A DNA stretch of 64,000 bases, from positions 4,464,001 through 4,528,000 of the forward strand of contig NZ_VFPL01000001.1 of NCBI RefSeq assembly GCF_006716645.1. The letters run 5' to 3'. The translations under genes were made by a program, and so were the position numbers. The notes below the pieces were generated by a model, which had not been told where the DNA came from, ran no database searches, and saw only the letters and a program-made list of their open reading frames with translations. Positions 55,878 through 64,000 of the stretch are shown piece by piece. The DNA comes from Arcticibacter tournemirensis (GTDB lineage: Bacteria > Bacteroidota > Bacteroidia > Sphingobacteriales > Sphingobacteriaceae). The number at the start of each line of letters is the position of its first letter. Within the stretch, counting starts at the first letter, position 1.

Positions 55878-57908
55878 TTACTTTAGCGGATCAAAACCAT
55901 CAAAGCCACTGAGACTATCCCAATCCTTCGTTTGTTGAAGATATGGCGCTCCTGCCAATGATTTGGCATTAAGTCCAAAGAAGTAATATTGAGGATACCA
56001 TGTAAACTTCCAGTTTGACACACTAGTATTCTCAAGGTTATCCCGTTCTACTATGTCAAAATAAGTATCATACAAGTAATCAAGATACTGGTCATATGTC
56101 GTAATCCCTGCCGGATACGATGAAGGCTCACGTTGAATAACAGGTGCAGGTGTAGTTCCGTCTTTAAGAGGATCGTTAGGTCCGACGTATTTGGTACCAT
56201 CAGATTTCTTCACAACAAAATAATAACCTGTACGGCGCATTCCATTAATAGGCTGCATGTTCAGTTTTGTGCAATAGCCGTAAGTATCATCAAAAAGCAA
56301 CCAGCGTCTTAAGTCCCAGAACCGTTTTCCTTCATAAGCCAGTTCAATCTTCCTTTCATTTAAAACAGCTGCAAAATATTCATTACGGGAAGATGCAGTG
56401 ATCCCATAGTTACCATCTTTATTTTCAATTCCGGCACGATCTCTGATGCTCTTAATGAGCGTTAGGCCTTCACTTAGGTTGTTGATTCCGATTGCGCACT
56501 CCGCCAAATTGAGAACAACTTCGGCATAACGCATTTCCATAAAATCGGTACCACTTTCCTTAAAGTGACCGGCAGCATTGGTGGCGTTCGGATTTGTCGC
56601 TTTGCAAAGATAAAGTCCGCTTGCGCTGGCCGTTTTTTCCGTTCTTCCATCTGGTGCAGTAGCCGAAGCAGTTTTGTACCATGAATAAGTCCATTGCTTA
56701 TAAGTGGTAGCTCCACTATAAGGCCATATAGCACCGTTGTAAACAATAGTTTTATAGAACCGGGGGTCCCTATTTTTGTAAAACTTCTTGGTTTCGTAAG
56801 CATAAGTAGAGGAACCAGGCATTTTACCATCTTTCATCGGGAACGCATCCACCATCTGCTTTGTAGGCACAATTGATCCTGATCCATTGAGGTCAGCAGA
56901 CCGCAAACTGTTTTCCCATCCGTTATTCTTTTTAGTTCCAGAAGAAGTTAGATTGTTAAAACCAAAAACGATGACACCTTCGCTGTTGTTCACTCCATTT
57001 GCTGTTGTGTTATTGGCAAACCACATATTACCCCAGGCAGTGCCATTTGCTACACCCCCTGTTTTAAAAAGGCCAAAGCCGTTCGCATCAAGCATTTCCA
57101 TGGCGGTTTTGTTCGCATCATACGCACGTTGCCACCTGCTAACTTCATCTGTCCGGTTGAAAAGTGGACTTGCCCATGTTAATAATACCCGACCTTTAAA
57201 TGCGGCTGCTGCACCACTGGTAATTCTACCCCAATTAGAAGAGTTCCACTTACCTGGCAACATGCTAATGGCCATATCCAAATCGCTGCATATTTGCTCG
57301 ATACATTCTGAAGATGTACTTCTCGGTATTTCGCTTGATGTATCGCCTTCTGGTATAATGGGATTCTGTGTTTTCAAAATCAAAGGCACACCACCATACA
57401 GCCGTACAAGATCAAAGTACTGATAAGCTCTCCAGAAATACATTTGACCTTTAAGTTTAGTGCGAACATCCTCAGGCAATCCATGTAGATCGATATTTTC
57501 TAAGAAGAGATTTATCTGTCTTATACGAGTATAGGGATTATTTACTATGCTCCCAGTCATTGCTTCCCCGAAATATTTCGGTGCATGGTCCTGAGTATAT
57601 GAAATTTTACTATAAACTTTATTATAATTCGTCTCTCCCGCTCTTTCCTGAGACATTTTGCTCCAGGTATCGCCACCGGCACTGGCACTATTTCCTGAAA
57701 GCTCCCAGATAAACGCCGCATTACCATCCGAGGGTTGAAACTGCGCATAAACATAGTCGACAAATGCGGTGGCTGTATTTTCATACATGTACACATCATC
57801 ATTCATCCCCGTCAAATCGCTCTTCTCCTGAAGGAAGTCATCTTTACATCCTACCGAATTTACAATCATCCCGAGTAAAAGCAGTAGCAAAACTTTATTT
57901 CTTTTCAT
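55878..57908 (-). CDS. SusD/RagB-family pectin-binding lipoprotein
   Basis: 676 residues with the lipoprotein signal MKRNKVLLLLLLGMIVNSVG and lipidated Cys. SusD features: LKGQMYFWRAYQYFDLVRLYGGVPLI (conserved RAYxYFxLVRLYGGVPL), FKGRVLLTWASPLFN, MEMRYAEVVLNLAECAIGI and a C-terminal LAYEGKRFWDLRRW. The length (676) is large for SusD, in keeping with a complex glycan ligand. It starts 29 bp after SusC. Confidence 0.95.
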   Translation of the reverse strand: MKRNKVLLLLLLGMIVNSVGCKDDFLQEKSDLTGMNDDVYMYENTATAFVDYVYAQFQPSDGNAAFIWELSGNSASAGGDTWSKMSQERAGETNYNKVYSKISYTQDHAPKYFGEAMTGSIVNNPYTRIRQINLFLENIDLHGLPEDVRTKLKGQMYFWRAYQYFDLVRLYGGVPLILKTQNPIIPEGDTSSEIPRSTSSECIEQICSDLDMAISMLPGKWNSSNWGRITSGAAAAFKGRVLLTWASPLFNRTDEVSRWQRAYDANKTAMEMLDANGFGLFKTGGVANGTAWGNMWFANNTTANGVNNSEGVIVFGFNNLTSSGTKKNNGWENSLRSADLNGSGSIVPTKQMVDAFPMKDGKMPGSSTYAYETKKFYKNRDPRFYKTIVYNGAIWPYSGATTYKQWTYSWYKTASATAPDGRTEKTASASGLYLCKATNPNATNAAGHFKESGTDFMEMRYAEVVLNLAECAIGINNLSEGLTLIKSIRDRAGIENKDGNYGITASSRNEYFAAVLNERKIELAYEGKRFWDLRRWLLFDDTYGYCTKLNMQPINGMRRTGYYFVVKKSDGTKYVGPNDPLKDGTTPAPVIQREPSSYPAGITTYDQYLDYLYDTYFDIVERDNLENTSVSNWKFTWYPQYYFFGLNAKSLAGAPYLQQTKDWDSLSGFDGFDPLK

Positions 57909-57937
57909 AACAATATTATCAAAATTACGGACCTTAA

Positions 57938-60900
57938 TTAAAGTGACAGGTTAACTCCAAAGGAATATGTTTTTAATAAAGGATAAGAGTCGTAAGCACT
58001 GTCTGAATCCCTATACGTAAATGGATTGTAGAAGTTAAATGGATTAACTGCTGTAAAATACACTCTACAATTTTTCACCTTTAACTTTTCCGATATCGAA
58101 TTAGGTAAAGTATAATTCAAATTAAAGTTTCTCATTCTCATTCTGAAAGAACTTACCTGCCAGAAACTCGACGCGGGAGCTAAACTCACAGCACTATAGT
58201 ATGGATTTGGGTATTTTCCATCTGGATTCAATTCAGGATCATAAATATTACCCCAGTAAGCTACCGTACTTTGATAGTTTTCAGTGATCTTATCTTTCAT
58301 CTTCGTTCTTCCATCCATTTCTGCATATCCACCAAAGGAACCAGAAACGACGCAATCAAAGCTAAAAGCTTTATACGAAGCCTTCAAGGTCAGTCCAAAA
58401 CCATAGTGGTTTTTTTCCTTTTTTGTTAACTGCACCTGGTCATTTTCATCAATAATTCCATCCGGCCCCTCGAAAGTTCCATCTGCGTTCATTACACCCC
58501 GAACATCACGGTAATAAAGCATTCCTGGCCTCAAATCATCTTTTGTAAGATTTGCGTTAGGCAAAGAAATCTGTTTAATGTTATACTTGTTAACATAATC
58601 ATCAATTTCCTGCTGATCATGAAACATTCCTAAATAGTCATATCCCCATTTACCAACGTCGTCTGATCCATTGGGTTTGTCATTCCAAGGCTTTAGAATT
58701 TCAGTATCATTAAAGTTGCTTTTCTTTACTTTATTATCAGACCAGGAGAATCGGCCTTCGATCCCATATCTAAAATCCTTGCCAACCTTGTCATTCCAAC
58801 CTAATGATAACTCGTAGCCGAACATATCAACGATTGCATAGTTTTGCTCTGTCACAGATCCGCCTATTGTTAACGGAACATTTCCTGTAACTGGAATAAG
58901 GAGATCTGTTCCATGGTTATAATAGCCATCTAAACCGATAGACAAGCGGTTATTCAGTATGCTTGCGTCGATACCAAGGTTATTCTTAAACTCATCGCTC
59001 CATCTTGCATTACGATTCGGGGATACTTCCATCTTCATCCCTAATCCGGCAACATCGTTATCTGCTCCAAAAACTGCTCCTTTACCCTGCTGATAAGTAT
59101 ATCTTTGGTTCCATCTCCAGGCCTTTGTGTCATCTTTTCCCAAAAAGCCTATGGAATATCTGATTTTCAAGTAGTTAACAAAGGACTTGTTAAAAAACCC
59201 TTCTTCTGAGATAATCCAACCGACTGAACCGGAATAAAAGTCTCCCCAGTAATTATCAGGATGGAATCGTGTAGAAGCATCAGTTCTATACATAAATTCA
59301 GCAAGATATTTATTGGCGTAGTTATAATTCGCACGCGCTATATATGATAAAGTACCCGACTCATTTCCGGTAGTTTTTCCATCTATTGCCCCGAAAGCCG
59401 TGTTAAATTGCAGATTGCTCGTTTCGACAGGATCCTCTTTCCAGACATCTTCCTGCGCAGATTCTGCCTCAGACTTTTCAACAGTAACCAAACCGCTAAC
59501 ATTGTGCTTACCAAACTGGCGTTCAAAATTCAAAGCGAAGTTTAGCTGGTATGATTTTCCTGTGACATTGGAAAGGTAAATTCTGTTACCGTTTTTATAC
59601 CTGGCAGAAGTACCTAATGTAGCGCCTTCATCATAGATGTGACCATTCGCACCAGCAGTAGTTACATTATACAATGTATACATGGTTCCAAGCTGTGTGC
59701 CACGTCCACTACTCAAATTGCGACCATAGTTTACTCGTGCTTTCAATCCCTTTATCCCTGGAATTTCATAATCGGCGTTAAAATTGACAGTCAACGTTTT
59801 ATTATTGTCTCTCGCAAGATTGTTCAAGTCTTCAAGAGCAAAAAAGTTATAATAAGAAAGCTTATCAGAACCGGTAGCTATCCTTATAAACTGTCCATCT
59901 AGCTGCCATGGAATATAACGGGGTGCCAGGAGTAAGTTAGTGTAATCATCGTCATCCCTTTCTGAATTTACCTTATTAAATGTCTTTTGCTTCTCAGAGT
60001 AGTTTCCTGATAGTTGTAACCCTGCCTTCAATCTTTTAGACACCTGAACGTCAGCACCAGCCCGAAAATTCCATTTATCGTAATTAAGCGTGCTTATATT
60101 TCCATCCTGCTTCCAGTAAGATGCCCCCGCATAGAAGGTGGCAGTCTCAGTCCCCCCGCTTACACTCAATGAGTGGCGTGTATTGTATGAAGGCTTCCAT
60201 TCTTCTTCCAGCCAGTTGTAATCGACATTTTTGAAATGTTCCAGCTCATCATCAGAAAAGAAGTATATACCGTCGCCCTTGACCTTTTCATTTCTTCCAT
60301 TAGGGCCGTTCATTATATTATAGTATAGACCGTACTCATATGCGCTAAGCACTTTAGGCCTGTAGGCCTCATCATTGACAGCATATGAACCACTATATGA
60401 GATCCTAGGCGCACCCTTTTTCCCTTTTTTTGTTGTTACCAATACTACTCCATTGGCAGCCTTAGAACCATAAATAGCAGCTGAACCATCTTTTAAAACT
60501 GAAATACTTTCAACTTCGGATGGATCAAGATTACTAAAATTCGTATTATCAAGAGATCCATCTGCGGACATTTGAACTACTCCGTCAATTACAAATAAGG
60601 GAGCGGTGGTTCCTCCATCCTTAGAGTAAGCTACCTGATTCCTTATTCCTGAAATAGTTGATACCCCACCTGGCCGTGGAGAACTATTAAGAGAAACATT
60701 AACTAAACGCCCCGCCAATGCATCAGATACGTTCGAAACGGGTAGATCCTCTACTTCACTCAGCTTAATTTGTTGAACCGCAGCAGTTAAATGTACCCTT
60801 TTTTGCGTTCCATAGCCGACAACAACAACCTCATCAAGGTTATTAGCTTCTTCGGTTAGCTGAATGCTCAACGTCGACTGTCCCTTAACTACCACTTCCT

Positions 60901-61219
60901 TTGTATGAAACCCGATATAGGTTATCACCAGCGTTTCATTTCCTGTCGGCAAGTTAAGCCTGAATACGCCGTTAATATCCGTACTCGTTCCAGACTTTGT
61001 TCCTTTAATCTTTACTGATACCCCGACCAGCGGTTCGCCTTTACTATCCTTAACAGTACCAGTAACATTTACCCGCGCGTTGCTTACCGCTTTAGCAGAT
61101 AAACCTGCCGGACTTGAAGCATATGAGACGCCTGGAATAAATCCGGATAACAATAAACCGAAACAAATCAGCCTTAGACCAATGTTTCGGTGGAATTGTG
61201 TTTGTAATTTTTTTTTCAT
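57938..61219 (-). CDS. SusC-type TonB-dependent transporter (pectin locus)
   Basis: 1093 residues with a signal peptide (CFGLLLSGFIPGVSYASSP region). A carboxypeptidase-regulatory-like domain (NVTGTVKDSKGEPLVGVSVK, about 50-125) is followed by the TonB-box region LDEVVVVGYGTQKR, the plug (LAGRLVNVSLNSSPRPGGVS, ISVLKDGSAAIYGSKAANGV) and the barrel ending in FGVNLSL. No STN domain, unlike the transporter at 17.7-21.0 kb, so it is not expected to signal through a FecR/sigma pair; regulation fits the operator copy C instead. It imports pectin oligosaccharides with SusD. Confidence 0.95.
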   Translation of the reverse strand: MKKKLQTQFHRNIGLRLICFGLLLSGFIPGVSYASSPAGLSAKAVSNARVNVTGTVKDSKGEPLVGVSVKIKGTKSGTSTDINGVFRLNLPTGNETLVITYIGFHTKEVVVKGQSTLSIQLTEEANNLDEVVVVGYGTQKRVHLTAAVQQIKLSEVEDLPVSNVSDALAGRLVNVSLNSSPRPGGVSTISGIRNQVAYSKDGGTTAPLFVIDGVVQMSADGSLDNTNFSNLDPSEVESISVLKDGSAAIYGSKAANGVVLVTTKKGKKGAPRISYSGSYAVNDEAYRPKVLSAYEYGLYYNIMNGPNGRNEKVKGDGIYFFSDDELEHFKNVDYNWLEEEWKPSYNTRHSLSVSGGTETATFYAGASYWKQDGNISTLNYDKWNFRAGADVQVSKRLKAGLQLSGNYSEKQKTFNKVNSERDDDDYTNLLLAPRYIPWQLDGQFIRIATGSDKLSYYNFFALEDLNNLARDNNKTLTVNFNADYEIPGIKGLKARVNYGRNLSSGRGTQLGTMYTLYNVTTAGANGHIYDEGATLGTSARYKNGNRIYLSNVTGKSYQLNFALNFERQFGKHNVSGLVTVEKSEAESAQEDVWKEDPVETSNLQFNTAFGAIDGKTTGNESGTLSYIARANYNYANKYLAEFMYRTDASTRFHPDNYWGDFYSGSVGWIISEEGFFNKSFVNYLKIRYSIGFLGKDDTKAWRWNQRYTYQQGKGAVFGADNDVAGLGMKMEVSPNRNARWSDEFKNNLGIDASILNNRLSIGLDGYYNHGTDLLIPVTGNVPLTIGGSVTEQNYAIVDMFGYELSLGWNDKVGKDFRYGIEGRFSWSDNKVKKSNFNDTEILKPWNDKPNGSDDVGKWGYDYLGMFHDQQEIDDYVNKYNIKQISLPNANLTKDDLRPGMLYYRDVRGVMNADGTFEGPDGIIDENDQVQLTKKEKNHYGFGLTLKASYKAFSFDCVVSGSFGGYAEMDGRTKMKDKITENYQSTVAYWGNIYDPELNPDGKYPNPYYSAVSLAPASSFWQVSSFRMRMRNFNLNYTLPNSISEKLKVKNCRVYFTAVNPFNFYNPFTYRDSDSAYDSYPLLKTYSFGVNLSL

Positions 61220-61510
61220 GTTCCTTTTCGTTTATTTTTAAGTCAGACACTTACCCCCGCCTGATTTAAGGCTGCTAATTAGGGGTGACCGTTTGCAATA
61301 CAGTCTTATTGATTACTCCTAATTTTAGTTTTTCTATAACATATCCTTGGTTTATTTGATCATCAACCGGTTAGCGGCGTATTTTAATGTGGTTTTACAA
61401 ACGTTATATATTCTATATGAAAACTTCTCTTATCCCCCATACGTTCAAACTATTAACTAAAGAGTACTTAGGCTATTAAATGAGTTGTTGGTTAGACAAA
61501 CTTTACTAAC
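61220..61510. other. 290-nt leader upstream of SusC
   Basis: No gene seen between the operator-type promoter at 61511-61575 and the SusC ATG at 61219. The predicted leader is about 285 nt, much longer than in the other three units (about 20, 77 and 95 nt). It could hold a regulatory RNA element; no known class was recognised. Confidence 0.5.
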
Positions 61511-61575
61511 CAAAAGTAGCTATGGCGTATCTGCTTTTCCTATAGCATTTTTTCCAGCTTTTGTACTATCTTATC
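61511..61575 (-). promoter_or_regulatory. Promoter with shared operator (copy C), drives SusC/SusD
   Basis: The minus-strand -7 box TACTTTTG (61518-61511) is identical to that of copy A. The 35-bp element starts 22 bp upstream (plus coordinates 61541-61575: TATA at 61541, TTGTA at 61561-61565). Confidence 0.8.
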
Positions 61576-61593
61576 ATTGGAACCGTATAAGGA

Positions 61594-62286
61594 TTATGGC
61601 TTTGCAGCTTCCCTCTCTTTCAGCTTCTTTTCCCATTCAGCACGGGCCGTCTTCGTTTCTACCCCTTCAGCCGAAAGATAATTATTGATCTTTCCCTTAT
61701 ATTTTCCAAACCACCAATGCTTCTTTTCCGACGATCCGGCGTCAATTGCATGTTCCCTTGCTTCGGTAAGATATGCGAGTATTTTCGATTTCTGCTTTTC
61801 TGTAAGGTCGGGCAGCATTTCGAGATATCCTTTATAAGTAATAGGAAGTACATTGTATGTCATCCCGTCTTTTACTTTGTCAACCTGTTCTGCATTTAGC
61901 TCTTTTGAAAGCCGACTTATATAACGTTTGTGCAGCTTAGCTATTTGCTTTTCATCAGCAGTCTCAAGATCCTTTAGCTTCGCTTCGAATGATTGTTTAT
62001 CACCTCCAGTTTTTTCTTTCAAACTGTTTACTTTTTCTTTTTTTGCTTCCTGGATGGTATTCAAGTCACGATATTGCTGCGTAATAATATCTCTAACCTT
62101 GTTTGCTTTAGCCTGATCAGCAAGATTAAGCGTAATTACTATTTTATCGGCACGTTGTGTAATCGCACGCGTGTACTCTGCCGCTTTATCCTCCTCCTTC
62201 TTCTTCTGTTCCTGTGCCTTCAAACCCACAAACAATCCTATTGTCATGATAAAGCAAAGAGACACTACTTTTACCCATTGATTCAT
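61594..62286 (-). CDS. DUF3826-type exported protein, copy 2
   Basis: 230 residues with a signal peptide (MNQWVKVVSLCFIMTIGLFV, cut near LKAQ). The mature part is helical and very Lys/Glu-rich (EQKKKEEDKAAEYTRAITQRADKI; KEKVNSLKEKTGGDKQSFEAK). It shares with copy 1 the pattern KGYxxxxPDL, AREHAID (AREQAVD in copy 1), a KYKxK-type segment and NYLSxxG. DUF3826 has no known role; both copies occur at ends of sub-blocks of this locus. It starts 32 bp after the fucose-isomerase-like stop and lies just before operator C. Confidence 0.85.
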   Translation of the reverse strand: MNQWVKVVSLCFIMTIGLFVGLKAQEQKKKEEDKAAEYTRAITQRADKIVITLNLADQAKANKVRDIITQQYRDLNTIQEAKKEKVNSLKEKTGGDKQSFEAKLKDLETADEKQIAKLHKRYISRLSKELNAEQVDKVKDGMTYNVLPITYKGYLEMLPDLTEKQKSKILAYLTEAREHAIDAGSSEKKHWWFGKYKGKINNYLSAEGVETKTARAEWEKKLKEREAAKP

Positions 62287-62318
62287 ATATTCAGATCTAT
62301 GTTTTAAACTGTGATTGA

Positions 62319-63938
62319 TTATTCGAATTTGACATCTCCGCAGAAGTGAACTTCTATTCCAAGTTCAGCAAGCGCAGCTGCTTTTATGCGGCACGCCTCA
62401 TGCGCCTTTGCCTTATCAGAGGCATACACCACCTGGATATGGTTCGCCTTGTGACGTGCCATCATCTGATCGCGTGTTACCCCGTCAAGCACTGCATGCA
62501 TGATCGGCCATTGCGGATTGGTTTCTTTCCATCTTCGCTGTGTTTCCTCTTCAGGCAGAAGTACGCACTCGCCGACGCCGAGATCACAATGTAATTTATT
62601 GTTCATTACAAAAACACGACTCCACACTATCGGCCCAGGCTTGCTTACCCCCTTTAGAGTTCCGCCACCAAACGGGAAAAACATAGGCGGTTGCCTGTCG
62701 CTTGCAGCTCCTTTGTACCCATTAATAAAGTGAGATGCAGGTGCAGCCCCCGATATCAGAAGTACCCAAACAAAGTCATCTATTCCATTCCCCTGGAAAT
62801 GCTCTCCCCAGCGAATGTCATGCAAGGTATTGTCACCCTGCATTCCGAGTTCTTTCCACAATAGGTAGGTGATCAAACCATCTAAACCGGCACACTCATC
62901 TACTTCGTTAAAATGAGGAAGGGCACTCCCGGCATACAACACATCCCCGGACTCCGACACAACCGGAGGACGGTCAGTGTTGTTCAACAACCCTTCTGTA
63001 AGGTCGCTCGCCACTGTAAGATCTTTCAATCCCTGCTGATATTGAATACCAATGGTATCGCAACCAAAATTATCTGCAATGCGTAACGCAGCGATATACA
63101 TTTTGCATTGCTCAAGGGTCTGTTCCCTTGTCAAGTCAGACTTCGGATCTTCTCCCCAGTTGAAAGTCATCCCCTTGTCCAGCATCCAGTTTAAAACGGC
63201 TTCTGCTTCTTCGGTTTTTACCTTAAGCATGGCAGCATACAAGGCGGACTGACTTAGTCTCTCTTTAAATATTCCGGTCGCATGAAGCAGATCATCAGGG
63301 ACAATTGCATTGTACATCCCCATACACCCCTCATCAAAAACTCCCATGATCGACTTCTTAGCTTTAAGCTTTTTTGCAAACTCACGTCCCGCAGTCTCCT
63401 CCTTAACGGGGATCTTCACAAGATCAAAATCCTTCACATGACTCTGATCATGCCTGATCTTGCCGGTCGACAACCATTCACTCAATCTTTCTACGAAGAA
63501 TGCATCATCAAAGTTTCGGCTCCATAGAGTACTATATACGACCCCTGCTTTTGTTAACGAACCGTTCAGATTTAGCATTCCCACAAGTCCCGGCCACATA
63601 CCGCTCCAGTTTGCTACAGTCAGTATCGGCCCCCTATGCGTGGTAAGTCCGGCAAGTACATGATGAGAATATTGCCAAACGCTTTCTGCAACAATTATTG
63701 GTTGATCCGGATCAACGTTTCTAAACACCTCCATGCCCATCTTCTGGGAATCAATAAAGCCGTGCTTTTTAACAGCGTCATACAGATGAGCTCTACGCAC
63801 TTTCCACCCTTGCTTTTCAATCGCAGCGGTAAGGGCTTGCTCCATTGCATCCTGCGTTGCCCAGCAGTCCTGATTAGCTGAAAGTCTCAAATCGCCACTT
63901 GCGACAAGTAAAACTTCTTTTATTTTTCCTTCCAACAT
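62319..63938 (-). CDS. L-fucose isomerase-like protein
   Basis: 539 residues, no signal peptide, so cytoplasmic. The alternating alpha/beta domains ([62 protein letters not shown]) and [14 protein letters not shown] with [18 protein letters not shown] fit the L-fucose/L-arabinose isomerase superfamily. It would convert an aldose released from the polysaccharide (L-fucose, or a related 6-deoxy sugar) to its ketose. The next gene upstream lies outside the window. It forms an apparent operon with DUF3826 copy 2. Confidence 0.85.
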   Translation of the reverse strand: MLEGKIKEVLLVASGDLRLSANQDCWATQDAMEQALTAAIEKQGWKVRRAHLYDAVKKHGFIDSQKMGMEVFRNVDPDQPIIVAESVWQYSHHVLAGLTTHRGPILTVANWSGMWPGLVGMLNLNGSLTKAGVVYSTLWSRNFDDAFFVERLSEWLSTGKIRHDQSHVKDFDLVKIPVKEETAGREFAKKLKAKKSIMGVFDEGCMGMYNAIVPDDLLHATGIFKERLSQSALYAAMLKVKTEEAEAVLNWMLDKGMTFNWGEDPKSDLTREQTLEQCKMYIAALRIADNFGCDTIGIQYQQGLKDLTVASDLTEGLLNNTDRPPVVSESGDVLYAGSALPHFNEVDECAGLDGLITYLLWKELGMQGDNTLHDIRWGEHFQGNGIDDFVWVLLISGAAPASHFINGYKGAASDRQPPMFFPFGGGTLKGVSKPGPIVWSRVFVMNNKLHCDLGVGECVLLPEEETQRRWKETNPQWPIMHAVLDGVTRDQMMARHKANHIQVVYASDKAKAHEACRIKAAALAELGIEVHFCGDVKFE

Positions 63939-64000
63939 AGTATAAAAATTTGAAAAAACAGTAATGCTGATCCAGTCGTCTTAACCAATCGACTTCGAGA

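Overview
The window looks like a chromosomal segment of a Bacteroidota organism, most likely Sphingobacteriaceae (Pedobacter-like). The evidence is SusC/SusD outer-membrane pairs, FecI/FecR-type sigma and anti-sigma genes, many exported carbohydrate-active enzymes with AQ-type signal peptides or LxxC lipoboxes, no Shine-Dalgarno sequences, and promoters with a TAnnTTTG -7 box. Most genes lie on the minus strand. No rRNA, tRNA, CRISPR array or transposase was recognised.

Two blocks of one large pectin-utilisation locus fill both ends. The right block (33.7-63.9 kb, minus) runs from an L-fucose-isomerase-like gene and a DUF3826 gene through SusC/SusD, a PL1 pectate lyase, a beta-helix/DUF6298 protein, a GH140 apiosidase homologue, a GH43-like enzyme, two sialidase-fold proteins, a sialate O-acetylesterase-type esterase, GH2, GH78, a second DUF3826 gene, an alpha/beta-hydrolase esterase and a sugar-isomerase-like protein. 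The left block (1-7.4 kb, minus) holds GH78, a five-bladed-propeller glycosidase, GH2 and a GH141-like beta-helix enzyme cut by the window edge. GH140, GH141-like, GH78, GH2, PL1 and esterases together suggest rhamnogalacturonan-II or another complex pectin as substrate (inference).

Four promoters in the two blocks (before SusC, PL1, the DUF6298 gene and the left GH78) share a 35-bp element, with 21 invariant positions, placed exactly 22 bp from a TAnnTTTG-like -7 box. This appears to be the regulon operator; its regulator is not in the window.

Between the blocks lie unrelated genes: an AAA ATPase (7.6 kb), a frameshifted SMC-like ATPase, a small membrane protein, a 1599-residue exonuclease-RecQ-UvrD fusion, an ECF sigma/FecR/STN-SusC/SusD/SusE system (15.4-22.9 kb), a TlpA-type thioredoxin protein, an SDR, a metallo-beta-lactamase-fold lipid-hydrolase-like protein, an outer-membrane barrel, and an iron-uptake pair (siderophore receptor plus PepSY reductase-like protein).

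Other unusual structure includes a 15-unit heptanucleotide array that encodes the signal-peptide core of the GH2 at 41.3-44.2 kb, short repeat families at most gene junctions of the pectin locus, a decayed 3' end of a second pectate lyase, and a roughly 158-nt imperfect hairpin at 27.9 kb.
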